From Candidatus Coatesiibacteriota bacterium (GTDB lineage Bacteria; Oederibacteriota; CAKKQC01): a stretch of DNA of 6,014 bases. A model generated the notes under the pieces. The model searched no databases. It was not told the DNA's origin and saw only the letters and a list, made by a program, of their open reading frames with translations. Positions within the stretch are counted from its first letter, which is position 1. Each line of letters opens with the position of its first letter. Location: contig JAHFSL010000172.1 in NCBI GenBank assembly GCA_023265785.1, positions 1 to 6,014 on the forward strand. The letters are read 5' to 3'. Positions 1-5,760 of the stretch are shown in pieces. A program made the translations under genes and the position numbers.

Positions 1-103
1 CCGGGCGGGGGACCAGCAGGACCGTGAGCCCGTTGGCCAACCGGTGCTGGCTGACGCCCTCCGCGAACCGGGCGAGTTCGGGGGAGAGCGCCACGGCTGA
101 CAT
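1..103 (-). CDS. M16-family zinc metallopeptidase, N-terminal fragment
   Basis: Only the first 34 codons are present; the gene continues past the left edge. The visible protein starts MSAVALSPELARFAEG and reaches an HRLANGLTVLLVPRP segment at about residues 20-34. This matches the first beta strand of M16 (insulinase/pitrilysin/processing-peptidase) domains, where 'L.NGL.V.lv..' typically lies some 30 residues before the HxxEH zinc motif. The zinc motif would be off-window, so catalytic activity cannot be judged. No signal peptide is visible at this start. The ATG is one base after the TAA of the aminotransferase upstream in the same direction, so the two are probably cotranscribed. A GTG at 94 is an alternative start, because a TAATAT hexamer lies 7 bases before it. 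The family call rests on a short motif and is moderately secure; the exact subfamily is unknown. Confidence 0.7.
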   Translation of the reverse strand, partial: MSAVALSPELARFAEGVSQHRLANGLTVLLVPRP

Positions 104-107
104 ATTA
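102..107 (-). promoter_or_regulatory. possible weak -10 element (TAATAT) for the M16 gene
   Basis: Read on the minus strand, TAATAT covers the TAA stop of the aminotransferase and lies 7 bases before an in-frame GTG at 94. This is the same -10-to-start spacing seen at the other transcription-unit starts here. No -35 is recognisable and the hexamer is A/T-only by virtue of containing a stop codon, so chance is a serious alternative. If real, the M16 gene would have its own leaderless transcript and start at 94 rather than 103. Confidence 0.2.
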
Positions 108-1346
108 TGCGGCCGCCGGGGACGCTGTCGCGTCCGAGGAGAAAAGCGCCGCCTCCAGTGGGACTGAGGCATCCGGCACCTTGATCTGGGCCCCGAGAAC
201 TTTGGTAAACGCTTCCAGGAACCGGGCGACATTGGCGGGACTGCTGGAGAAACCCATGAGCCCCACGCGCCAGATCTTGCCCTTCAACTCACCCAGCCCG
301 CCGCCCACTTCGATGCCGTGGTCGTCGAGCAGGGCCTTGCGCGCTTTCACCTCATCCACGCCGGCGGGGACGGTGACGGCGTTCAACTGCGGCAGGCGGT
401 GGCCCTCCGCAGCCCAGGGGGTACAGCCCAGGGTCTTGAGTCCCGCCCACAGCCGGGCGGCATTGGCGGCGTGGCGGGCGAACCGGGCATCCAGCCCCTC
501 CTCGAGCACCAGCGCGAGGGCCTCATGCAGACCATAGATGGCCGAGATCGGGGCGGTGTGGTGATACACCCGGTCGGCGCCCCAGTACTTCTCCAGTTGG
601 GTCATATCGAGGTACCAGGACTGGATGGAGTTCGGGTTGGACGGGGGGATGGACTGGCCGGGAAAGAGCGGGCCGACGGCGGCGCGGGCCTTCAGCGCTT
701 CGATGGCGCGCGGCGAGAGGGTGAACGGCGAGAGGCCCGGGGGCGCCGAGAGGCACTTCTGCGTGCCGCTGTAGGCGATGTCCACGCCCCACCGGTCCAC
801 CTCGACGGGCACGCCAGCCAGCGAGGTCACGCAGTCCATCAGCAGGAGCGCCCCCGCATCATGGGCGAGCGCGCCCAGCCCCTCCATCGACTGCCAGGCC
901 CCCGTGGAGGTTTCGGCGTGCACGACGGCCAGGAGTTTCACGCCGCCCTGGGCGAGTGCGGGTTTGAAATCGTCCGGAGAAAAGACCTGGCCCCATGGCT
1001 TCACCACCCGCTCGACCTGCGCTCCGTATTTGTACGCCACCTCGCACATCCGGCCGCCGAAGGCGCCGTCCACGCCGACCACGACCCGGTCGCCGGGCTT
1101 CACGAAGTTGACGAAGGCGGCCTCCATCCCGGCACTGCCCGTCCCGGAGATCGGCAGGGTGAACGGGTTGGCGGTCCGGAAAACCTGCCGCAACATCTCC
1201 CTGGTCCGGTCCATCAGTTTCAGGAACTCGGGATCCAGGTGGCCGATCAGGGGCAGGGCCTGGGCGGCCAGCACCCGCGGGTCCGCCATGCTCGGGCCCG
1301 GGCCCAGCAGGAGGCGTGCTGGCGGAGTAAACGAGGGCGTCGGCAC
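105..1346 (-). CDS. class V PLP-dependent aminotransferase (alanine/serine-glyoxylate type)
   Basis: Predicted cytoplasmic fold-type I aminotransferase of 413 residues, close to the roughly 380-420 usual for alanine-glyoxylate/serine-glyoxylate aminotransferases. These move an amino group from alanine or serine to glyoxylate, giving glycine. From the GTG start, visible motifs are LLLGPGPS near residues 12-19, the PLP phosphate-binding SGTGSAGMEAA (67-77), HAETSTG (143-149), the PLP-nitrogen Asp in LLMDCVTSLAG (D171), the Schiff-base Lys in YSGTQKCLSAPPG (K197), and a substrate-carboxylate Arg in IWRVGLMG (R360). All key residues are present. A longer frame reaches ATG 1406 but would overlap the divergent gene's start. 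ATG 1352 directly abuts a TATAAT hexamer, so it would lie upstream of the expected transcription start. GTG 1346, 6 bases beyond TATAAT, fits best. The exact substrate (alanine, serine, or ureidoglycine as in purine catabolism) cannot be fixed. It probably leads a two-gene unit with the M16 peptidase. Confidence 0.9.
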   Translation of the reverse strand: MPTPSFTPPARLLLGPGPSMADPRVLAAQALPLIGHLDPEFLKLMDRTREMLRQVFRTANPFTLPISGTGSAGMEAAFVNFVKPGDRVVVGVDGAFGGRMCEVAYKYGAQVERVVKPWGQVFSPDDFKPALAQGGVKLLAVVHAETSTGAWQSMEGLGALAHDAGALLLMDCVTSLAGVPVEVDRWGVDIAYSGTQKCLSAPPGLSPFTLSPRAIEALKARAAVGPLFPGQSIPPSNPNSIQSWYLDMTQLEKYWGADRVYHHTAPISAIYGLHEALALVLEEGLDARFARHAANAARLWAGLKTLGCTPWAAEGHRLPQLNAVTVPAGVDEVKARKALLDDHGIEVGGGLGELKGKIWRVGLMGFSSSPANVARFLEAFTKVLGAQIKVPDASVPLEAALFSSDATASPAAA

Positions 1347-1352
1347 GGGCAT

Positions 1353-1358
1353 ATTATA
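1353..1358 (-). promoter_or_regulatory. -10 element (TATAAT) for the aminotransferase gene
   Basis: A perfect TATAAT consensus on the minus strand, in an otherwise GC-rich region. It is followed by 6 bases (ATGCCC) and then GTG 1346. Transcription would start at or next to that GTG. No good TTGACA-like hexamer occurs 16-18 bases upstream; TTGTAC sits only 13 bases upstream. The element faces away from the TACAAT at 1373-1378, with 14 bases between them. Confidence 0.6.
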
Positions 1359-1372
1359 GGGGCCTTCCCGGG

Positions 1373-1378
1373 TACAAT
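1373..1378 (+). promoter_or_regulatory. -10 element (TACAAT) for the beta-barrel/TPR operon
   Basis: TACAAT, one mismatch from consensus, is followed by 7 bases (ACGGCCG) and then GTG 1386, so the mRNA would begin at or within a base or two of the start codon. No Shine-Dalgarno precedes the GTG and no convincing -35 is present; the position expected for it overlaps the opposing -10 and the aminotransferase start. This is one half of a divergent promoter pair with 1353-1358. Confidence 0.55.
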
Positions 1379-1385
1379 ACGGCCG

Positions 1386-2414
1386 GTGTCGGGAATTCGC
1401 GTCCACCGGGTCGTGCCCATCCTGGCCGCTTTTCTTGCCGCCGCGCCCGCCGCGGCGCTGGAGGGTGCGCCCCCGTTCGCATGGCTGCCGTCCGGAGCAT
1501 CCCTGCCGGAATTGCAGGGCGAGGTTTCCCTGGCGGCCGATGTCGGCTCCGGCGCGGGGTTTGCGGGCGCCTCCGGCCCGCGGTCGCTCCGGGCCGACCG
1601 GTACCTCGTGGCGCCCGTCCAGGCGCGCTACGGCCTCTGGGGCGGCATTGAGGGGTACGTCATCGGTCCGTTCGTCTGGGGCTCGGCGGAGGAGGAGTAT
1701 GTGGATGCCCGCACGGGCGGCGCGCCGTTCACGAACCGGGCGCGGCTCTCCGGTTTCGACGGCGGCGACCCGGAAGTGGGCCTGCGCTGGGCGGTGGTGA
1801 GCGCCGAGCGCGGCGAGGAAAGTGCCTTCGAGGTGATCGTGGCGGCGGGCATGGTCCTGCCGTGGGGCACCGGGGTCTGGCAGATGAGCCAGTACAACTA
1901 TGTGACGGGGCCCGCCGCGCCCGACTTTGCCTCCGGGTCGGGCGCGTGGCAGGTGGCGGGGGCGCTGGAGGTGCGGGCCGGAACGGGACGCTGGCGGCTC
2001 GACACCCTGGTCGGCTACCTGCGTGCCCTCGCGCAGGAGGCGACCGCGATGGAACCGCCGGGTTCGACGATCGAGGTCACGGTGCCGTCACCGGCCATGG
2101 TCCGGCTCGAGCCCGCCCTGCGGCTGGGTGACTCGCTCTGGCTGACCGGCCGGGTCGAGGGATTCGCCGCGCCGCGGGGGACCATCAAGGTGGGCGGGCA
2201 TCTGGCCCGCTCGCCGGGGAGCACCGAGGCCGTCATGGATTCCTACCGGAACCTGGTGGACCCCTCCTCGGGACTGTGGGCCGGGGCCGGCATCCGGTGG
2301 GACGCGTCCGAATCAGTCGGGCTGGCCGCCGGGGTGGCCGCGCCCGTGGTGACCAACGGGCTCTACCGGATGTGGCGGGCGGGACTGACCGTTTCCTGGG
2401 CCTACAAGCCGTGA
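1386..2414 (+). CDS. predicted exported outer-membrane beta-barrel protein, function unknown
   Basis: 342 residues from GTG 1386. The N-terminus has a basic start (R5, H7, R8), a hydrophobic core VVPILAAFLAAAPAAA (9-24) and a likely AAA-type signal peptidase I site near residue 24. The rest has no cysteine and is rich in short amphipathic strands separated by turns, for example GLWGGIEGYVIGPFVWG (83-99), FEVIVAAGMVLPWG (148-161), WQVAGALEVRAG (188-199), WRLDTLVGYL (203-212), LWLTGRVEGF (251-260) and WRAGLTVSWAY (330-340). The GGDPEVGLRW segment (126-135) resembles the 'GD.ElglrY' strand turns of MetA-pathway/phenol-type outer-membrane transporters, but the resemblance is loose. The C-terminus ends in KP, not the common terminal Phe/Trp. 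The same frame is open far upstream, but that part is antisense to the aminotransferase and is not expected to be translated. Its stop overlaps the TPR gene start (GTGA). Substrate is unknown. Confidence 0.75.
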   Translation: MSGIRVHRVVPILAAFLAAAPAAALEGAPPFAWLPSGASLPELQGEVSLAADVGSGAGFAGASGPRSLRADRYLVAPVQARYGLWGGIEGYVIGPFVWGSAEEEYVDARTGGAPFTNRARLSGFDGGDPEVGLRWAVVSAERGEESAFEVIVAAGMVLPWGTGVWQMSQYNYVTGPAAPDFASGSGAWQVAGALEVRAGTGRWRLDTLVGYLRALAQEATAMEPPGSTIEVTVPSPAMVRLEPALRLGDSLWLTGRVEGFAAPRGTIKVGGHLARSPGSTEAVMDSYRNLVDPSSGLWAGAGIRWDASESVGLAAGVAAPVVTNGLYRMWRAGLTVSWAYKP

Positions 2415-3607
2415 GCCAGGCCACCGACGATTTGCTGGCGGCGTTCCGCGACCGGTTCGCCCGCCGCGATTATCTCAAGGCCATCCAGTCCTGCCGCGAT
2501 TCCCTGGCGATCAACCCGCGGGACTCCGTGCCGTGGCGCAACCTGGCCGCCGTCTATATCGCGCTGGGCCAGGACGCCGACGCGGCGACCTCGGTGCAGT
2601 ACGCGTTGGAACTCGATCCCAAGGACTCCCACGCGTGGTATGCCCGGGGCGTGCTGTCCTCGCGCGCGGGCAAGCACGAGGAGGCCCTCCACCAGTTCGA
2701 GAAAACCGTGGAATTGAATCCGTCGCAGGGCGAGGGGTACCAGGGGCTGGCCTTCACTTACGAAAAGCTGGGTGACATGGGAACCGCGGTGTACTACTGG
2801 ACCCGCGCCTATGATTCCGCGCCCGACAACGCCGAGATCGCCCGGGGATTCGGCGTGGCGCTCATGCGGTCCGGCCAGCTGTCCAAGGCGGCCTACTACC
2901 TGCGCCAGGCCCTTGAACACCTGCCCGAGTGGCCGGAGGCCCGGATGGAACTGGGCGAGATCCTCCGGCGCATGAACGAGGATCGGGACGCCGTGACCGA
3001 GCTCCTGCGGGGCTTGAGGGTCAAGCAGAGGCCCGATGGGCTGGTGAGCCTTTCGCGCATCCATCTCAAGTACCGCGAGCCCCGCAAGGCCCTCGTCCAC
3101 CTCCAGCGGGCGCTGACGCTGGCGCCCGAGTACGCGCCGGCGCACCATGTCCTGGGGCTGACGCTCACCGCGCTCGGGGAGTGGGCCGAGGCATCCGCCC
3201 AGTTCGAGCGCGCCTACGCGCTGGAGCCGGACAACATGGAGTACGCGATGGATTCCGCCGCGGGTCTGGCCCACGTGGGCAAGGACCTGGACCGGGCCTA
3301 CCGGCTGGCGGCGGCCGTCCGGATCAAGGAGCCCAACCTGCCGCGCGCCTTCCATGTCATGGGCTGGACCCAACTGCTCCAGGGCAAGCACCTGGATGCC
3401 TTTGCCGAACTCGAGAAGGCCCGGACCCTGCTCGAGATGCGCGGCCTGCCCGAACCCTGGGCGGCCGAGATGTACGAGCACCTGGCGCAGTGCTACACGG
3501 CGATGAATGACGCCATGATGGCCCGGGAAATGTACAGCCGGGCGCTGGAAGCCGATCCGGGGCGGCGCGAGGAGTGGCTGAAGCGCGCCCAGGCCCTGAA
3601 CGGCTGA
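2411..3607 (+). CDS. TPR-repeat protein, function unknown
   Basis: 398 residues composed almost wholly of 34-residue tetratricopeptide repeats. About ten or eleven can be marked, starting roughly at residues 5, 39, 73, 107, 141, 175 (degenerate), 208, 242, 276, 311 (longer, irregular) and 352. Typical W/L-G-Y-A-P signatures are clear in PWRNLAAVYIALGQ (41-54), HAWYARGVLSSRAGKHEEAL (74-93), YQGLAFTYEKLGD (110-122) and APAHHVLGLTLTALGEWAEA (242-261). No signal peptide or membrane segment is seen, so a cytoplasmic protein-interaction scaffold is expected; no catalytic domain is attached. GTG 2411 is chosen because it overlaps the stop of the beta-barrel gene by four bases (GTGA) and the first repeat starts right after it. 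The frame is open further upstream, but that part lies within the beta-barrel gene. No good Shine-Dalgarno is visible, so translation probably depends on coupling. Partner and process cannot be named from sequence alone. Confidence 0.88.
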   Translation: MSQATDDLLAAFRDRFARRDYLKAIQSCRDSLAINPRDSVPWRNLAAVYIALGQDADAATSVQYALELDPKDSHAWYARGVLSSRAGKHEEALHQFEKTVELNPSQGEGYQGLAFTYEKLGDMGTAVYYWTRAYDSAPDNAEIARGFGVALMRSGQLSKAAYYLRQALEHLPEWPEARMELGEILRRMNEDRDAVTELLRGLRVKQRPDGLVSLSRIHLKYREPRKALVHLQRALTLAPEYAPAHHVLGLTLTALGEWAEASAQFERAYALEPDNMEYAMDSAAGLAHVGKDLDRAYRLAAAVRIKEPNLPRAFHVMGWTQLLQGKHLDAFAELEKARTLLEMRGLPEPWAAEMYEHLAQCYTAMNDAMMAREMYSRALEADPGRREEWLKRAQALNG

Positions 3608-3616
3608 AGGCCATCG

Positions 3617-3622
3617 TATAAT
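3617..3622 (+). promoter_or_regulatory. -10 element (TATAAT) for the lactonase/SDR operon
   Basis: A perfect TATAAT lies in the 25-base gap between the TPR stop (3605-3607) and ATG 3633. It is followed by 10 bases (GGCCCCCGTC) and ATG 3633, giving a predicted 5' leader of about 0-4 bases. No clear -35 at 16-18 bases; the expected place is inside the last TPR codons. It suggests the sugar-oxidation pair is transcribed separately from the TPR gene. Confidence 0.55.
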
Positions 3623-3632
3623 GGCCCCCGTC

Positions 3633-4511
3633 ATGTCCGTAACCACCGCACTGGCCGCCGACCTCGTCCTGGACGCCCACGCCCTGTTGGGGGAGGGGGC
3701 GATCTGGCACGCGCGGAAGAACCTCCTGTACTGGATTGATATTGATCCCGGCCTCGTCCATCTCTACGACCCGGTCACCGGGAAGGACCGCACGCTGTCC
3801 GTGGGCCAGCCGATCGGGACCATCGTGCCGCGTGCGCGGGGCGGGGCGGTGGTCGCCCTGCGCGACGGGTTCGCCGCGCTCGATCTGGAGACCGGGAAGC
3901 TCGATCTGATCGCTGATCCCGAGGCCCATCTCACGGGCAACCGGTTCAATGACGGCAAGTGCGATCCCCGCGGCCGGTTCTGGGCGGGGACACTGGGCAG
4001 GGACCCGGGCGCCCTGTACCGCCTTGATGCCGACCTCTCGGTCCACAGGATCTTCGGCGAGGTGAAGTGCTCCAACGGGATCGTATGGAGCCTGGACCGG
4101 AAGACCATGTGGTACATCGACACGGGGACGGGCCGGGTGGACGCGCTGGACTATGACGATGCCACGGGTGCCGTGACCAACCGCCGGCCGCTCATCACGA
4201 TCCCCCCGGCCGAGGGCCATCCCGACGGCTCCACCCTGGACGCGGAAGGCCACCTGTGGGTCTGCCTGTGGGACGGCGGGGCGGTGGTCTGCTTCGATCC
4301 CGCGACGGGCAAGGAACTGCGCCGGGTGAAACTCCCGGTCAGGAAGATCACCTCCTGCGCCTTCGGCGGCCCAAAGCTCGACACGCTCTACATCACGACC
4401 TCCCGGCACGGCATCGGGCCGGAGGGTGACCCGCAACAGCCGCATGCCGGCGGGCTCTTCAAGTGTGTGCCCGGCGTCGTGGGGCTTCCGGCCCCGGAGT
4501 TCGCGGGATGA
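3633..4511 (+). CDS. SMP-30/gluconolactonase/LRE family sugar lactonase
   Basis: Six-bladed beta-propeller hydrolase of 292 residues, the usual family length. Members open sugar lactones to aldonic acids, using one divalent metal. From ATG 3633 the metal ligands match the family: Glu21 in LLGEGAIW, Asn148 in KCSNGI, and Asp198 in GHPDGSTLD. Substrate-contact residues are also present in GNRFNDGK (Arg104, Asn106). WAGT (117-120) and LWVCLWDGG (208-216) are normal blade motifs. There is no signal peptide, so it is cytoplasmic. An ATG at 3621 in the same frame would add four residues, but it overlaps the TATAAT -10 hexamer and would not be in the transcript, so 3633 is preferred. The stop overlaps the SDR start (ATGA), coupling lactonase to dehydrogenase as in oxidative pentose/hexose/deoxysugar pathways. 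The sugar cannot be assigned, and no dehydratase or aldolase is in view. Confidence 0.9.
   Translation: MSVTTALAADLVLDAHALLGEGAIWHARKNLLYWIDIDPGLVHLYDPVTGKDRTLSVGQPIGTIVPRARGGAVVALRDGFAALDLETGKLDLIADPEAHLTGNRFNDGKCDPRGRFWAGTLGRDPGALYRLDADLSVHRIFGEVKCSNGIVWSLDRKTMWYIDTGTGRVDALDYDDATGAVTNRRPLITIPPAEGHPDGSTLDAEGHLWVCLWDGGAVVCFDPATGKELRRVKLPVRKITSCAFGGPKLDTLYITTSRHGIGPEGDPQQPHAGGLFKCVPGVVGLPAPEFAG
4496..4499 (+). promoter_or_regulatory. Shine-Dalgarno (GGAG) for the SDR gene
   Basis: GGAG lies 8 bases before ATG 4508, inside the last codons of the lactonase gene. It is the clearest ribosome-binding site noticed in the window, at an internal operon gene. It supports the ATG at 4508 rather than the upstream in-frame ATG at 4463 or the later one at 4520. 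Confidence 0.6.
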
Positions 4512-5275
4512 ATGACATCATGAGTGACCGGTTCAAGGGCCAGGTGGCCATCGTCACCGGCGGTGCCGAGGGCATCGGCCGCGCCGTGGCGCGGCGGCTG
4601 GCGCAGGAAGGCGGCAAGGTCGTCATCTTCGACCGCAACATCGAACTCGCGGAAAAGACCCAGGTCGAATTCGCCAGGGAGAACCTGCGCATCCTGGCGA
4701 TCAAGGTGGATGTGTCCCAGCCGGAGATGGTCATCGCGGGCGTCCAGCGGGTCATGAACGCCGCCAAGCGCCTCGATGTCATGGTGAATTGCGCGGGACT
4801 GCCGGGGCCAACCAACACGAAGATCACGGATTATTCCGCGGCCGATTTCGACCGGGTGGTCCATGTCAACCTGCGCGGCTCCTTCCTGATGGCGAAGTAC
4901 TGCATCCCGCCCATGCTGGAAAACAACTACGGCCGGATCCTCCTGTTCGCGTCCATCGCGGGCAAGGAGGGCAATCCCGGCATGATCGGCTACTCGGCGT
5001 CCAAGGCGGGCGTGATCGGCATCGTGAAGGCGCTGGGCAAGGAGTTCGCCGAGACCGGGGTCATCGTGAACGGGGTCGCCCCGGCGGTGATCCAGACCCC
5101 GCTCCTGGACCAGGTGAAGCCCGAGCAGTTGAAGTACATGGTGGAGAAGATCCCCATGAAGCGCGTGGGCACGGTGGACGAGGTGGCCGCCCTGGCCACC
5201 TGGGTCGTCTCGCGCGAGTGCTCGTTCACCACCGGATTCACCTTCGACCTCTCCGGGGGCCGCGCGACCTACTAG
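4508..5275 (+). CDS. short-chain dehydrogenase/reductase (classical SDR), probable sugar or sugar-acid dehydrogenase
   Basis: 255 residues, the typical classical-SDR length. Visible motifs are the cofactor-binding TGGAEGIG (17-24), an Asp at the end of the second strand in VIFDRN (D42) that favours NAD over NADP, DV (68-69), NCAG (94-97, a common variant of NNAG), Asn121 in VNLRG, and catalytic Ser149 in FASIAG with Tyr162 and Lys166 in YSASK. The C-terminal PMKRVGTVDEVA and TTGFTFDLSGG segments match FabG-like enzymes. FabG-like sequences include many sugar dehydrogenases. The 4-base ATGA overlap with the lactonase makes oxidation of an aldose to a lactone, followed by hydrolysis, the most economical reading; this is inference. 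Acyl-ACP reduction is less likely in this context. Start ATG 4508 is supported by GGAG 8 bases upstream and the overlap. The TAG stop is one base from the convergent methyltransferase stop. Confidence 0.92.
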   Translation: MNDIMSDRFKGQVAIVTGGAEGIGRAVARRLAQEGGKVVIFDRNIELAEKTQVEFARENLRILAIKVDVSQPEMVIAGVQRVMNAAKRLDVMVNCAGLPGPTNTKITDYSAADFDRVVHVNLRGSFLMAKYCIPPMLENNYGRILLFASIAGKEGNPGMIGYSASKAGVIGIVKALGKEFAETGVIVNGVAPAVIQTPLLDQVKPEQLKYMVEKIPMKRVGTVDEVAALATWVVSRECSFTTGFTFDLSGGRATY

Positions 5276-5276
5276 G

Positions 5277-5720
5277 TCAGAGCCACCGCTTCGTGCGGCG
5301 GCAGTAGGCCCTGTACTTCGCGCCGAACTTCCGTTCGAGGTTGCGCTCCTCGTAAGGAACGAAGAGCGTGTTCATCGTGAGGACGAATGCCACGGGTGCC
5401 ACCAGCATGACGGGCGCGCGCAGGGCCAGGGCCAAACCGGTCTGCACGCAGGCGAATCCGAGATAGATGGGATTGCGCGTGAACCGGTACGGACCTCCGC
5501 GGAGCAGGACGCTCGGCTTGCCGGACGGGTCCAGCGTGGTGTCGGCCTTCCGAAACCGGACGATGGCACTGGCCATCAGCAGGATGCTCACCGCCAGCAC
5601 GCCGACGCCGGTCCGGCCCGCCCATTCCGGGAGAATGCACGCCGGCGGCACGAAACGCTGGCCCAGGTAGGCAAGGACCAGGTAGGAGAGGGCGAAGAAC
5701 GGCGGCTTGATGCGCGGCAC
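5277..5720 (-). CDS. small integral-membrane methyltransferase, ICMT/PEMT-like
   Basis: 147 residues with about four hydrophobic segments (roughly 7-23, 36-55, 85-101 and 104-121). The diagnostic part is GPYRFTRNPIYLG (76-88), the S-adenosylmethionine-binding core shared by isoprenylcysteine carboxyl methyltransferase and phospholipid N-methyltransferase relatives. The cytoplasmic tail EERNLERKFGAKYRAYCRRTKRWL has the conserved EE-x-L-x-x-x-FG-x-x-Y-x-x-Y pattern (from residue 125). Bacterial members are mostly uncharacterised, so lipid, isoprenoid or another small substrate is possible; protein prenylcysteine methylation is unlikely in bacteria. A longer frame reaches 5894, but that part is antisense to the oxidoreductase. 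GTG 5720, six bases after TATGAT, is the chosen start and leads straight into the first membrane helix. It is transcribed divergently from the flavoprotein and convergently with the SDR gene. Confidence 0.85.
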   Translation of the reverse strand: MPRIKPPFFALSYLVLAYLGQRFVPPACILPEWAGRTGVGVLAVSILLMASAIVRFRKADTTLDPSGKPSVLLRGGPYRFTRNPIYLGFACVQTGLALALRAPVMLVAPVAFVLTMNTLFVPYEERNLERKFGAKYRAYCRRTKRWL

Positions 5721-5726
5721 GGGAAA

Positions 5727-5735
5727 ATCATAGCA
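5727..5735 (-). promoter_or_regulatory. extended -10 promoter (TGC-TATGAT) for the methyltransferase gene
   Basis: On the minus strand the sequence reads TGCTATGAT, an extended -10 (TGn immediately before a TANNAT hexamer). The hexamer occupies 5732-5727 and GTG 5720 follows after 6 bases (TTTCCC). An extended -10 can compensate for a missing -35, and none is seen. It forms a near-perfect inverted repeat with the opposing promoter at 5744-5752. Confidence 0.55.
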
Positions 5736-5743
5736 ATTCACCG

Positions 5744-5752
5744 TGCTACGAT
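5744..5752 (+). promoter_or_regulatory. extended -10 promoter (TGC-TACGAT) for the FAD oxidoreductase gene
   Basis: TGCTACGAT gives a TGn extension and a TANNAT hexamer at 5747-5752. GTG 5761 follows after 8 bases (GGGCGCTC), so a leaderless or 1-2-base leader transcript is predicted. No -35 and no Shine-Dalgarno are recognisable in the 40-base spacer. Confidence 0.5.
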
Positions 5753-5760
5753 GGGCGCTC

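Larger units (their letters stand above)
5727..5752. repeat. imperfect inverted repeat spanning the divergent promoters
   Basis: Arms ATCATAGCA (5727-5735) and TGCTACGAT (5744-5752) are complementary at 8 of 9 positions, with an 8-base centre (ATTCACCG). Each arm is itself the extended -10 of one of the two divergent genes, so the symmetry is explained at least partly by the paired promoters. A dyad operator bound by a regulator that shuts both promoters is the alternative; nothing in view identifies such a regulator. Confidence 0.5.

Noticed and set aside
1359..1372. GGGGCCTTCCCGGG core between the two -10 elements considered as an operator
   Set aside because: Apart from a CCCGGG palindrome it lacks symmetry, and such G/C runs are common by chance at this base composition.
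318..1385. Long open stretch continuous with the beta-barrel frame upstream of GTG 1386
   Set aside because: It is antisense to the aminotransferase, has an arginine/glycine/histidine-rich composition with no recognisable motif, and the signal peptide begins only at 1386. High GC leaves few stops by chance.
1353..1406. N-terminal extension of the aminotransferase to ATG 1406
   Set aside because: It would run over the divergent promoter and past the start of the beta-barrel gene; the added residues have no family counterpart and the region contains two good -10 elements.
2402..3646. Minus-strand 414-codon open frame antisense to the TPR gene
   Set aside because: Composition is low-complexity and matches a reverse-complement shadow of a GC-rich gene. 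The plus strand shows clear TPR periodicity, so only that strand is coding.
3357..4445. Minus-strand 362-codon open frame antisense to the TPR end and lactonase
   Set aside because: It has no domain signature and spans two unrelated plus-strand genes. The lactonase frame has complete active-site motifs.
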